Source of the DNA: JABDQA01 sp963824415
GTDB taxonomy: Bacteria; Desulfobacterota; Desulfobulbia; Desulfobulbales; Desulfocapsaceae
Assembly: GCA_963824415.1 (NCBI GenBank)
Contig: CAWGPM010000003.1
Span: 272,350 to 336,349 of the forward strand
Direction: 5' to 3'
DNA length: 64,000 nucleotides
The translations under genes were made by a program, and so were the position numbers. Each line of letters starts with the position of its first letter. The stretch's first letter is position 1. The notes under the pieces were generated by a model. That model saw only the letters and a list, made by a program, of their open reading frames with translations. It did not search any database and was not told the origin of the DNA. Shown in pieces: positions 46,191 through 56,308 of this stretch.

Positions 46191-49100
46191 CTATGGCTGA
46201 GCCCTGGACATATGCGGGTTGTTCGGGTTGAAAAGCTTTATACTGATCTGCTCATCGGTCTCCTTCCCGTCAGCGATTCTGCGAATCACCAGGGAGATCG
46301 TTTCCCCAGCCAACCGGTCGAGCATCGCAGCCTGCACATCGACCATGGTTTCAATCTGCTGTCTTTCGATACTTATCAGTAAATCACCTTCCTTGAGGCC
46401 GGAAGCTGCGGCGTTGGACTGCGGGGTCAGCCCGACGATTTCCATGATGGTTCCATTGCGGTACGGCTTCTCTTCAAGTACGATGCCGATTTTTCCCTGG
46501 GGGGTAAAATCCTGCGCTTCGAGCAGAAATAGATAATCGGCGGTCTCAGACAGCTCTGTGCCTGATAACGGGCTGGTGGCCAGGTTGACCAGGCTTGCCT
46601 GCTTTACCTCAAGACGCCTGGCCACCCGGGGCGGTATCCCCGAGTCTTTACGGGTGTGCTGGCTGCCGGCGAGAACCACCATTGCTGCATTTGGATGCTC
46701 CTGCAGGTAGCTGACGACCGTGGCCGCCATGGTTTCATCCCAGAGGGCCTGGGCTTCGATGAACCCCGCTAGATCCCCGGAACCATGGCTTTCGCTCTGG
46801 TGCATTGAATGCGTGGCGGTCAGCCGCTCCACATAGCCCGGCAGATCGAGCTGCCGGTCGGCAGGCAGGGCCTGCCTCTGCAAATCGCTCAGGTTTTTCG
46901 TCCCTCCCGCCTGGAAAACCGAACTGACAATTTCGCGTTCGAGGTTCAAGCCAATCACCGGAATCCGCTGTTTTCTTGCAAAAGAAAATATCGGTCGGAA
47001 CAGGCGGTAGTCGTAGCGCCAGACATCGTAGTAACGCGATTCTTTCAGAAACTGGGCCTCTTCGACTGTCGGGTCGTCAATGTATTGATCCAGGGCCGCT
47101 TGGCTCGAGGCCGGAAACATTTCCATGCCGATTGCCAGATCAATTCCCTTATCCTTCAGGCGGGTATACAGGGCCTCGATCACCATCTGCTGCAATAGGT
47201 GATCAGCCCGGGAGGTGTGGGTTTCACCGATATAGATGACCCGGTAGTCGAGCAATTCATCGATCAATCTGTCGAAGTCGGTGAGAGCCGCAGCTGCAAT
47301 GCCTGACGGCCGCTCCTGGAGCTCGACCCTGATGCCCGATTCGGCGGCGGCGATCGATTTTTCAACCACACGTCCTCCCTCAAAATGCAGAAATGAATAT
47401 TTACCGTAATGGGACAAACGGCCAATTGCTGCCTGGGTTTCCTGCAGGTTTTCCGAAGAGACCAGGGCAACCCGGTTGAGCGGATCGAGCGGATTTACTC
47501 TGACATCGATGGTAAAGCCGCGCTTAGAGTGATCGGGAATGGCGAAGAGTGCAGCGGGAGTGCTCACCTGAGGTGCCAAGAAAAACAAGTGTTTTACCCA
47601 TAAAATCGGCGGCGGACAGCTCGCTGCTGAGCGCCACCCGCCAGGAGTAGTCTTCTGCCAGTTCGAGAAAAGGCTTGAACGTTTCACGCTGCTGCTCATC
47701 GGCCAGGATGACCAGGCAGGAATCGGCCCCCATGATCTGCGACCAGGTGGGAATTTCTTCAGCCTGTGAGGGCCGGCGCATGATATCGAAATCAGCATCG
47801 AGGACGATGGCGGTGGCCAGGGAGTCGAGGGTGATAGCTGACTTCGGTACTGGTATCTTCGATAAGCTCATGGTGTTCTCTGACACCGGAAATGGTCTCG
47901 ATCCTGATCGGCACGAGCAGTTCAAAGGGGTCCTGCTGTTTCTGGACAATGGTAAAGGTGAGGCGGGCCTCAGCCGGGCCCTGGTCGAGGCGAATATTTT
48001 CTATTCCCAGCTCGGGCAGCTCAGTTCGGTTGAGCCGCTGGCTAAAAAAGCGCTGCAGATCGGTTTCTGCCTCGGCTTCGAACAGCGCTCTGATATCGTC
48101 CCAGGAGGCCTGATTTCCTTTAAAGCCAGCATATAACTGTTGAACGGCCCGGAAAAAGACATCTTCACCAACACGCTGGCGCAGTTCGTGAAAAAGCATT
48201 GCCGATCTGCCGTAGCCGACTGCCCGCTGGTCCCGGTTGAATTGGCTCCCATGCCCTGCTCCTCGGAACTCACCCAGGGCAGGGGTAGAAGGTCTTACAT
48301 AACTGAGATACGTCTGAATGATCTCACGCCGGGCCTGCGCCCCCTCGCCGCTATCCTCCCGATAGGCCACATCGGCCAGATAGGTGGTGAGCCCTTCGAC
48401 CCAGTTGCCCGAAGACGGCGCCATTTCGACGCTGTTGCCGAACCAGGAATGCAGAATCTCATGACCGAGCGAGGTGCTTCTGATAAACGGCAGCCGCAGC
48501 ACCTGCTGCCCCAGCAGGGTAAAGGTCGGCAGCCCGTAACCGGTGGGCCTGATGTTTTCGGCAATCACATAGTGGTTATAAGGAAACGGCCCGATAAGCG
48601 CTTCGTAGCGGGCAATATAGCTAGCTGCCGCTTCGAGGTATTCATCTGCAAGGGCTGCATCTTCGGCAAAGAAATAGGTGTAGACCTCAAGGCCCTCGCG
48701 CACCGTTTTGCTCTGTATTACATAGGGTGCCGCCGCAAAACTAAGACTGTAAACCGGCTGGGAGAAAGAGAACTGCACAATCCCATCCGGTCCTGCAGCA
48801 GGCAGGGTGTCGGACTCGCTGATCGCAGAAAATCCCTGTGGCAGCTGGGCCTGAAGCGAGTAGGTAATCCGGTGGTCGGGTACCGGGTGCCAATTTGATG
48901 TGAGAACGATGGCCCGCTGGTCCAGAACGTTGTTAAAACTGTCTGTAACCGCCTTTTCATAGGAGAGCAGGAGAATCTGTTCGCTGTCCGAGGGTGGAAT
49001 ATGTATGACCTTATCCTGCTGCAGTGAGAGCACCATATTTTCCTGGGAACGGTTGCTCAGAAGGGCGGCGGTAACCTCGAGTTCCGGCACATAGAGATTA

Positions 49101-49300
49101 ACCGTGTCGCCGGGCGGCAGGGTGAGCCTGACACTTCCGCTGAGCAGTGCACGCTCGATATCGAAAGAAATGGCCAGATCCATATGGGCAGAACTCTGGT
49201 GCGCCAGGCTATGCGATACCGGGCCGGCGATCAGCAGCATGGCCAGGATAAAAATGATAAACGTTAGCGGCAGGTTGAAGATGAACAATCGATTTATCAT
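46191..49300 (-). CDS. M1-type metallopeptidase / ChaN-like / PDZ fusion protein (two frameshifts)
   Basis: After correcting one extra base near 47836 and one near 47566, a single frame of about 1035 residues results. It starts with a hydrophobic signal or anchor (FIFNLPLTFIIFILAMLLIAG), then an M1 gluzincin domain with HEILHSWFGN and a downstream Glu in NWVEGL. The HExxH-Glu spacing is 17 residues by my count, one fewer than usual. Next is a ChaN/DUF399 domain (VIYIGETHTSRADH, YDVWRYDYRLF, VLAGSQHTRKDSG). A C-terminal PDZ domain (GLTPQSNAAASGLKEGDLL) ends it. It is probably periplasmic. ChaN binds haem in Campylobacter; the combined role is unknown. Confidence 0.85.
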
Positions 49301-49471
49301 GGAAGAATTAACAGTGGTCGGGGTGGCAAGTCTGTGCTCGATATCGAAAGAGGCACTACAGGATATGTTCTCGAGCAGGATTCAGCTTATCTGGTGGAAG
49401 CGGAAATAAAACCATCATAATCCGGTTCAACCTGCTGGAATCCTGCTTCGACAAGCGTGCGTATAAGAAAA

Positions 49472-50218
49472 TCACCAGCGGATATCAAGCCCGATGACCG
49501 GTCCGTGAACCGTGGCGTCATAGGTGAATTTGTCGTTGCCGCTGCCGGTTGAATAGTCGGTGCCGATAGCCCGGTAACCGGCCACAAAGGCAACGTTTTT
49601 CCAGGGCTGAAAATCGATCAGGCCAACGCCCTGCCAGGTGAAATCAGAAGAGACGCCGAATCCGCCGATATCGCCATAGAGCCGCAAGGCCCACATATCT
49701 GCGATCTGGAAGTCATAACGCAGCCCGACCACGGGGTCGACCCAGTCCTGGTCGCCATCGAGTGTCTGGCCGAGATTTCTCAGATCGATCTCAGCATCCA
49801 GGATAGTATAGCGGATTCCCGCGGTGCCGTCGAGGCTGTGGCGGCCATCGAGAAAACGGTAGGCGCCGGCCAGGTTGATGATCTGCGACTTGAATCCGAC
49901 TTCCAGGTTAACCATATCGGTCACCGCCTCTTTGCCCAGATCCAGGTAATTGTAGTCGAATACAAAGCCCAGCTTGTTCTTGTACATCCCGTTAAATCGC
50001 AGCGTGAATACCCCTTCGAGATTATCCCAGATATCGCTGAAATCAACGCTCGCATCTGCAGTCCGGCCTCGAATGCCCATATCCCCGTCAATTGAAATCG
50101 CCCAGAGATATAACGGTGCCAGGCTGAAATCCCAATTATCCTCATCTTGAGACCACGACGCTGCAGGAATCAGTAGGATGAGCAAGCATGTGACAATAAC
50201 TAATTGTTTGGGCTTCAT
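49472..50218 (-). CDS. predicted outer-membrane beta-barrel protein, OmpW-like size
   Basis: 248 residues. A signal peptide (LVIVTCLLILLIPAASWS, cut before QDEDN) is followed by alternating strands such as GVFTLRFNGMYKNKLGFVFD and ends in Trp, as many outer-membrane barrels do. A very strong ribosome-binding site, GGAGGAGG, precedes the ATG. The function is not known; eight or more strands are likely. Confidence 0.82.
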   Translation of the reverse strand: MKPKQLVIVTCLLILLIPAASWSQDEDNWDFSLAPLYLWAISIDGDMGIRGRTADASVDFSDIWDNLEGVFTLRFNGMYKNKLGFVFDYNYLDLGKEAVTDMVNLEVGFKSQIINLAGAYRFLDGRHSLDGTAGIRYTILDAEIDLRNLGQTLDGDQDWVDPVVGLRYDFQIADMWALRLYGDIGGFGVSSDFTWQGVGLIDFQPWKNVAFVAGYRAIGTDYSTGSGNDKFTYDATVHGPVIGLDIRW

Positions 50219-50353
50219 TTGAAGTCCTCCTCCGTGTTGAGTGGCGATGTCTATCTGCTTCCAGGCATATCGCGGCAGACAGTTACCTGAATCAGCTTCA
50301 ATGGGTAGAAAGTATATAGGCCGGATAAAATGTCAACAGCAACTACCGTCAGG

Positions 50354-50782
50354 TTACTTGATGCTGTTCTGTAGGTCGTCAAACGCGTCCATTATTTGGA
50401 CCTCTCCAGGCGATAGACGAAGACCAATCACATAAACATCCAGCCCCCAGTGCATCTGGTATCGGTGGGAATGGAGCCGCCTTACTAATCGCTCTCAATA
50501 CAAGGTTGTTAAACTCTAAGTTCTCTGAGAGTTCTTCAATTTTTCTCCCGACTATAACACAATCTTTTCTGATTTTAAGAGAGACTATGATATCGCCTTT
50601 TATTTCAAGGCCAGCGGGTATTGTCCAATGCTCTATCATGTGATTCACGATATCAGCTATGTATTTTTGTCCTGCATCGCTCATGTCAACTGCATGAGCT
50701 ACTGACAACTTTGTCTTTGAAATTGCAATGGATGGTGTGAGTGCATGAAAAGAACGATTAATGAAGCAATAATCTTTTTCAT
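50354..50782 (-). CDS. TolA/TonB C-terminal-like periplasmic protein (two frameshifts)
   Basis: The ATG at 50782 with GAGG nine bases upstream begins a signal peptide, M-K-K-I-I-A-S-L-I-V-L-F. The frame must shift near 50747 to reach ALTPSIAISKTK and the main body: YIADIVNHMIEHWTIP, GDIIVSLKIRKDC and AISKAAPFPPIP. That last motif is typical of TolA and TonB C-terminal domains. A second shift near 50459 gives the ending WGLDVYVIGLRLSPGEVQ and a stop at 50354. It lacks the long helical region and anchor of true TolA. Confidence 0.62.
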
Positions 50783-50812
50783 TTTACAATCCTCTAAAAT
50801 ATTTTTTCCACT

Positions 50813-50953
50813 GAGCCATTTGCAAAACGATCTTTTCGCCCAAACTCTGCGTTATGCTCAAAATTTTATCCTCGGAATATCAATTATATGCCTGTGGTAA
50901 AATTTCTCGCATGCCTTGATTTTGAAAGAAAATCTTAGTTTTACAAAAGGCTC
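50813..50953. repeat. 141-bp inverted-repeat element, copy B (MITE-like)
   Basis: The interior matches copy A (40640-40785) in reverse orientation over about 100 bases, for example the shared ATAAAATTTT, GATATTCCGAGG and AACGCAGAGTT blocks. The termini differ: GAGCCATTTGCAAAAC (50813-50828) pairs with GTTTTACAAAAGGCTC (50938-50953), two mismatches in 16. It lies 31 bases upstream of the TolA-like start. Confidence 0.85.
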
Positions 50954-51265
50954 CACTATAAGTCATTTGTCAGAACTATCTAACAGTATAACATCATCAT
51001 GCCAGCATGGGTGGTATATTTGACACTAGGAGGCCGTCTAGTCAGGCGGACCCATTCTGTAGATTTACGGAATAATCTTTAACCAAATTTTCATATTATC
51101 TCATAATATTACCTACACATATCTCCGGTTTTACATACCGCCACCACAGAGTTACATTTATAAGTTAGGAATAATGACTATATTCAAATAATAATTTTCA
51201 ATGTTTTACTCTTCAAAGAAACAACCTTAATATGGGCATCTGTCACGTAATATGGGAGGAAAAAG
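50954..51265. other. AT-rich intergenic region
   Basis: About 310 bases of low-GC sequence with no gene I can support. The octamer AATATGGG occurs twice (near 51230 and 51248) just before the GGGAGGA ribosome-binding site of the next gene. Confidence 0.4.
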
Positions 51266-51652
51266 ATGAAAGCATTTATTGGTTCATATTTTATCGACAA
51301 GCATCCAGGTGGCAACGGTGAAAAATATACAGCTTATCAGATTGTTGATTATGTCGGACGTGATCACATTCTCGTTGAAGAAGAAGGATGGGCTGCTGCC
51401 AACACAAAATTTGCCCCCCAGGAGAATAGTGTAGTCATCAACCTGGGTGACAATTCCACACATAAGACATCAATAATCGAGATAGGCGAATTTATTGAAT
51501 ATTATCAAAAAGATATCATCTGGTTTTGTTTTTTTGAAACAGAGATCAAGAAAAAACTTACTGAACTGGTGAATGATCTTTGTCGTTGTGTGAAAAATGA
51601 AAACTACGATGAATGGATCAAAGCTCTCACGAAAGAAATTTGCGAAAAGTAG
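51266..51652 (+). CDS. hypothetical protein, orphan
   Basis: A 128-residue open frame with a strong ribosome-binding site (GGGAGGA). No recognisable family. The N-terminal 60 residues look beta-rich (AYQIVDYVGRDHILVEEEGW) and the C-terminal half is helical with FIEYYQKDIIWFCFFETEI. No signal peptide or membrane span. GC content is clearly lower than in the core genes around it, which together with the repeats on both sides suggests acquired DNA. Confidence 0.6.
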   Translation: MKAFIGSYFIDKHPGGNGEKYTAYQIVDYVGRDHILVEEEGWAAANTKFAPQENSVVINLGDNSTHKTSIIEIGEFIEYYQKDIIWFCFFETEIKKKLTELVNDLCRCVKNENYDEWIKALTKEICEK

Positions 51653-52027
51653 CAGTTTTTCATTCACTTAAAACTATGAATTAAAGTGTAAAAACTTAGA
51701 CACGACCTGGCAGATTATTTGATCCTGTCTCAATCAAATCTTACAATCTCCCATTGTCTTCATTCGGGCAACTGAAAGATTCATCCGGGTAGAAGCGCCG
51801 GGTAGCCGTTGCTTCTACCCGGATAAACCTAAATTAACTGAGGCCACCTGACTCGACGGCCCCATTTTTGGGGGAGCTTTCTGCTCTTTCCCCCGCGAGC
51901 GTGGATTCCGCATAGATGTTTCACTTTGAACCGCTTATCACCCCTCTACATATTACAGAAAACGAGTTGCGAGTAATGCACTTTGACTTTGGTTAAATAA
52001 AAAAAGGTTGACCAAAAGGAGTTTATG
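51653..52027. other. intergenic region with strong hairpins
   Basis: No coding frame. It holds a 14-base perfect stem at 51783-51824 and a second structured stretch near 51869-51895 (GGGGGAGC ... CTTTCCCCC). Neither has a proper T-run. It ends in the terminator of the tRNA gene. Confidence 0.4.
51783..51824. repeat. 14-bp perfect inverted repeat
   Basis: ATCCGGGTAGAAGC (51783-51796) and its exact complement (51811-51824) with a 14-base loop that itself contains CCGGGTAG. It could be a transcription end for the orphan gene, or a REP-like extragenic palindrome. Confidence 0.65.
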
Positions 52028-52066
52028 AAAAAAAATAGAGGGTTTCAGCGAAATCGGCTGAAACCC
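52028..52066 (-). terminator. rho-independent terminator of tRNA-Gln
   Basis: Stem GGGTTTCAGC/GCTGAAACCC (52040-52049 and 52057-52066) with a seven-base loop, followed on the minus strand by a run of about eight Ts. It begins 11 bases after the tRNA 3' end. Confidence 0.92.
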
Positions 52067-52077
52067 TTTATTTATAA

Positions 52078-52151
52078 TGGCTGGGGGACAGGGATTCGAA
52101 CCCCGATAAGCGGAGTCAGAGTCCGCTGTCTTGCCATTAGACCATCCCCCA
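52078..52151 (-). tRNA. tRNA-Gln (anticodon CUG)
   Basis: A full cloverleaf on the minus strand: acceptor TGGGGGA/TCCCCCA, D arm GTC...GAC, anticodon stem GCGGA/TCCGC with loop CTCTGAC (anticodon CTG), and T arm with TTCGAAT. The CCA end is encoded. It decodes CAG. It is flanked by a consensus promoter upstream and a strong terminator downstream. Confidence 0.97.
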
Positions 52152-52176
52152 GGACAGTGCGGTGGGCAGAGTTGTC

Positions 52177-52205
52177 TATATAAAAAATGAGGCTGTTCGT
52201 GTCAA
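52177..52205 (-). promoter_or_regulatory. promoter of tRNA-Gln
   Basis: Minus-strand TTGACA (52205-52200) and TATATA (52182-52177), 17 bases apart, place the start about 20 bases before the tRNA. This is close to the sigma-70 consensus. Confidence 0.78.
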
Positions 52206-52242
52206 GTCTGTTTTGGTGCGGGCAGGCGGGTTTCGATGTCGG

Positions 52243-53043
52243 TCAGCGTATCAGCAGGCCGGCGTAGCCGACCACCTGGTCCGTGTCGCCTGAGACGGCG
52301 CCGGAGTCGGTGTAGCCGATCAGTTCTGCTTCGCTTGCCCCGAGCTCTATGGCGGCCTGCAGGACAATGGTCACCGGGATCACCCCGCACATGCTGATGC
52401 GCTCGCCAACCACGGTGCGGTAGAGGCCTTCCGGATCCATGGCCAGGACGCGTTCGAGCGCCCGCCCGTCTTTTTTCGAAGCCGCTGCGCGCGACTCGTA
52501 GTGCGACATGTCGGTTGAGGCCAGCAGCAGAACATCTTCTGCACTCTCCTTTATTGCGGAAGCGATGGCCCCGGCGACTAAGAGACAATTCTCATAGCTC
52601 ATGGAAGAGACCGCAATCGGCACGAGGTGCAGGTCGGGCTGGAGCGCCTGGAGAAAGGGGACCTGGACCTCCAGCGAATGCTCGGCTTGGTGGGCCGCTT
52701 CGTCTTCTTGTATCAAGGGCGAGGCTGCGATCAGTTTTGCTGCAAGTTCCAAATTCGGTTCAACGACCCCGTTGGGCATCTGCCAGGGTGAGGTGGAGAC
52801 GGCGACGGCCGCGCCCCGGCCGTGGTGATTGGGGCCGAGGATAATCACTGTCCGGGGAATATGGACCGAGCCGATGGTGCGGCCCGCCATCGCGCCGGAG
52901 TAGACATACCCGGCATGGGGAGCGACCACTGCGATGGCCGTTTTTTTCTCTACGGCTGCATCGGGCAGCAGGGCGGTTACGGTGCGTTTCAGTTCAGCGG
53001 GATTGCCTGGATAGAAACGATGTGCTACGGCCGGTTGGCGCAT
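52243..53043 (-). CDS. amrB: AmmeMemoRadiSam system protein B (MEMO1 family)
   Basis: A 266-residue MEMO1-family protein. The start RQPAVAHRFYPGNPAELKRT, APHAGYVYSG, LGPNHHGRG and STDMSHYES carry the conserved His and acidic residues of the extradiol-dioxygenase-like metal site. The bacterial system usually includes a radical-SAM partner AmrS and an AMMECR1 partner AmrA; neither is adjacent here. The reaction is not established to my knowledge. Confidence 0.92.
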   Translation of the reverse strand: MRQPAVAHRFYPGNPAELKRTVTALLPDAAVEKKTAIAVVAPHAGYVYSGAMAGRTIGSVHIPRTVIILGPNHHGRGAAVAVSTSPWQMPNGVVEPNLELAAKLIAASPLIQEDEAAHQAEHSLEVQVPFLQALQPDLHLVPIAVSSMSYENCLLVAGAIASAIKESAEDVLLLASTDMSHYESRAAASKKDGRALERVLAMDPEGLYRTVVGERISMCGVIPVTIVLQAAIELGASEAELIGYTDSGAVSGDTDQVVGYAGLLIR

Positions 53044-53109
53044 GGTGTGTCCTCGTTTCCGGTTTTGCGTGAGTATTCGTTCGTACCTCTTGTTCTCTGC
53101 TCAACCCGT

Positions 53110-54599
53110 TCAGTCCCGTTTTACATTCCAGCTGGTGCCGTCCGGGCCGTCCTTGAGTTCGATGCGGTGTTCGAGCAGCCGGTCCCTGATCTCATCGCTC
53201 AGGCCCCAGTCCCTGTTGGCCCGGGCTTCGTTGCGCTGGGCGATTAGCTGGTCGATGGTCGCCGGGTCGAGGTCGATACTGTCCAGGATCTGCTGCTTCT
53301 GCCGCTCCAGGAACTGCTGCGGTTCTTCGTTGAGGATACCGATGATGCCGCCCAGCCTGATGACCACTGCCGCGCTTGCATCGAGCAGGGCGAGGTCGTC
53401 GGGATGCTGCTGCGGGGGCAGGGCGCGCATGATCTTGTTGATGGTCTTGGCCGCGTCGAACAGGTGTCCCAGCGCCTGGGCGGTGTTGAAATCGTTGTCC
53501 ATGGCCTGGACAAAGCGCTCTTCGAGGGACTCGAGTTTTTTCCGGTCCTTTGCGCTGATTACCGTCCCGGCCTCCGAATTTGGCTTGCGCACCAGGTTCT
53601 CGATCGAGGCCAGGCAGTCATAGAGCCGGTTCAGGCCGCTGCCGGCGTCCTGCATGGCCTGCTCGGAATACTCCAGCGGGTTGCGGTACTGGGTCGAGAA
53701 GACGAAAAGCTTGAGCACTTCCGGGTGAAACGTTTCCGAGAGGTCGCGGATGGTCAGAAAATTACCGAGCGACTTGGACATCTTCTCCTCTTCGTCGGTA
53801 GCCTCGTTTCTGACCGTGACAAAGCCGTGGTGCACCCAGAGGTTGACGAAGGTCTTGCCGTTTGCCGCCTCGCTCTGGGCGATCTCGTTTTCATGGTGGG
53901 GAAAGATCAGGTCCTTGCCGCCGCCATGGATATCGAAGGTATCGCCGAGGAACTTCTTGCTCATCGCCGAGCACTCGATGTGCCAGCCCGGCCGGCCCGG
54001 CCCCCAGGGGCTGTCCCAGGCGGGTTCCCCGGGCTTGGAGCCTTTCCAGAGGGCGAAATCCATCGGGTGGTGTTTACGCCTCGTTGACGCTGATCCGGGC
54101 GCCGGCCTGCATATCGTCGAGATTGCGCCGGGAGAGCTTGCCGTAGCCGTCGAATTTTTCAACCGCGTAGTAGACGTCGCCGTCGGCCGGATAGGCCTAT
54201 ATCCTGCGAGATCAGTTTCTCGATGAGTTCGATCATCTCGGGAATATGCTCGGTGGCCCGGGGTTCGAGATCCGGCCGGTCGACGCCGAGATAGTCCATG
54301 TCGCGGTAGAATTCGTCGATAAAGCGCTGGGCCAGTTCCTCGGAGGAGGTGTTCTGCTCGTTGGCCCGGTTGATGATCTTGTCGTCGATGTCGGTGAAGT
54401 TCCTGACGAAGGTGACCCGGTAGTCGCGGTAGCGCAGGTATTTGACGATCATGTCGAAGACCAGCGAGGAGCGGGCATGGCCGATATGGCAATAGTCGTA
54501 GGAAGTGATGCCGCAGACGTAGAGCTTGACGTGGCCGGGCTCGAGGGGGTTTAGAGGTTCCTTTTTGTGGGTCAGGGTGTTATAGATTCTGATGCTCAT
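53110..54599 (-). CDS. cysS: cysteinyl-tRNA synthetase (two frameshifts)
   Basis: Charges tRNA-Cys. The N-terminal class I core has the zinc Cys in KLYCVC-like YVCGITSYD and a HIGHAR motif (HIGHARSSLVF). The C-terminal part has WHIECSAMS, the zinc ligands and the KMSKSLGNF signature. Two extra bases break the frame: one near 54195 (a doubled G in ATAGGCC) and one near 54076 (a T creating TAA). Correcting both yields DGDVYYAVEKFDGYGKLSRR and NEAKHHPMDFALWK. About 496 residues. A single essential copy makes sequencing error likely. Confidence 0.93.
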
Positions 54600-54707
54600 A
54601 TCTCGCAGAACTCGTATCTGAGTCTTTATGTTCTCTGTTCGTGAACGTATGGTAATCGTTTAGGCTATCTGCAAAATTAAACTTAATGACCGGAAAAGAC
54701 AAGGACG

Positions 54708-56254
54708 ATGGGAAGCCAGACCAACAAAGACTGGGCCGAGACGCTGCGATCATGGCTGCATCCCCGGGTGATCACCATGCTCTTTCTCGGGTTCTCGGCA
54801 GGCATCCCGATCCTGTTGATTTTCTCGACCCTGTCGGCCTGGCTGACCGAAGCCGGCGTGCAGAAAAGCGCGGTCACCTTTTTCAGCTGGGCGGCGCTGG
54901 GCTACTCCTTCAAGTTCGTCTGGGCCCCGCTGATCGATCGGATGCCGCTGCCGTATCTGACCCGCAGATTGGGTCGGCGCCGCGCCTGGATGGTGGTCTC
55001 CCAGCTCTGCGTGATGGGGGCGATTTTTCTGATGGCTCTGGTCGATCCGGCCCGTTCGCAGGCCCAGCTCACAACGATGGCCTGGGCCGCGGTGCTGCTC
55101 GGTTTTTCCTCCGCCACCCAGGACATCGTGATCGATGCCTATCGCATCGAATGCGCCGAGCAGGAGCTGCAGGCCATGCTCTCGGCCACCTATATCGCCG
55201 GCTACCGGATCGGCATGCTGGTGGCCGGTGCCGGATCACTCGCTCTGGCCTCCTACCTGGGTACCACCGCCGAGGCATATTCCTACACGGCCTGGCGGAT
55301 CACCTATTTCGGGGTCGGCTTCTGTATGATCGCTGGTCTGGTCACCGCCCTGGTGGTCCCCGAACCCACCCGGGGTGCGGGAGCTGCAGAAGATAGCGTA
55401 TTCCACCCATGAGTATCTGCGTTTTTTCGCGCTGTTTCTCGGCGCGGCTTCGGTTTTCGTGCTGGTCTTTTTCTACAGCGGGGCGCTTATGGCGCCGCTC
55501 AAGCAGGCGCTCGGCGAGTTGCTCGGGCCGCTGGACAGAGTTGCCGGATTTCTGGTGGAGACGGCCCGGCTCTTTATTTCGCTTGGTGCCGGGCTGATTG
55601 GTGCCCGCGTTCTGGTGGCGCTGGGGCTGGTCAATCGCGAGATGCTCAACGACACCTACATAGAGCCGGTGAAGGATTTTTTCACCCGCTACGGCATGAA
55701 GCTGGCCGTATTGCTGCTGCTGTTGATCGGCTTCTACCGGATATCGGATATCGTGCTGGGGGTGATTTCGACCGTCTTCTATCTCGATATCGGTTTTTCC
55801 AAAACCCAGATCGCCTCGATCGTCAAGACCTTCGGCCTGCTGATGACCATTGCCGGCGGTTTTCTGGGCGGCATGCTGACGGTGCGCTACGGTGTTCTGA
55901 AGATCCTCTTTCGTTGGCGGCGTGCTGGCCGCAGCGACCAATATCCTGTTCATGCTGCTGGCCTCGGCCGGACCCAGCCTGCTGATGCTCAAGGCCGTGG
56001 TGGCGGCGGACAACCTGGCGGCGGGGCTGGCTTCGGCCGCCTTTGTCGCCTTTCTGTCGAGCCTGACCTCGATTTCCTTTACCGCGGTGCAGTATGCGGT
56101 GTTCTCCTCGCTGATGTCGTTGTTTCCGAAGCTGCTCGGCGGCTACTCAGGCTCCATTGCCACCTCGATCGGCTACTCCAATTTTTTTATGCTGACCGCG
56201 CTGATGGGAATTCCGGTGCTTTTTCTGATCTGGCTGGTCAGAGATGTGAAGTAA
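54708..56254 (+). CDS. ampG: AmpG-family muropeptide MFS permease (two frameshifts)
   Basis: An inner-membrane transporter of about 515 residues with at least twelve predicted spans. AmpG imports GlcNAc-anhydroMurNAc peptides for recycling. Family features include FSAGIPILLIFSTLSAWL, FKFVWAPLIDR, LGRRRAW and SSATQDIVIDAYRIE. Two extra bases split it: one G in a GGGG run near 55373 and one C near 55913; the three pieces then join (TRVRELQKIA and LFVGGVLAAATN). The ATG at 54708 has AAGGA only two bases away, so the start is not certain. Confidence 0.87.
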
Positions 56255-56308
56255 AATGAGAATAGAGGCAGCCGAAAGGTTGAGTTCACTAAAACCCCCC
56301 CAAATGTC

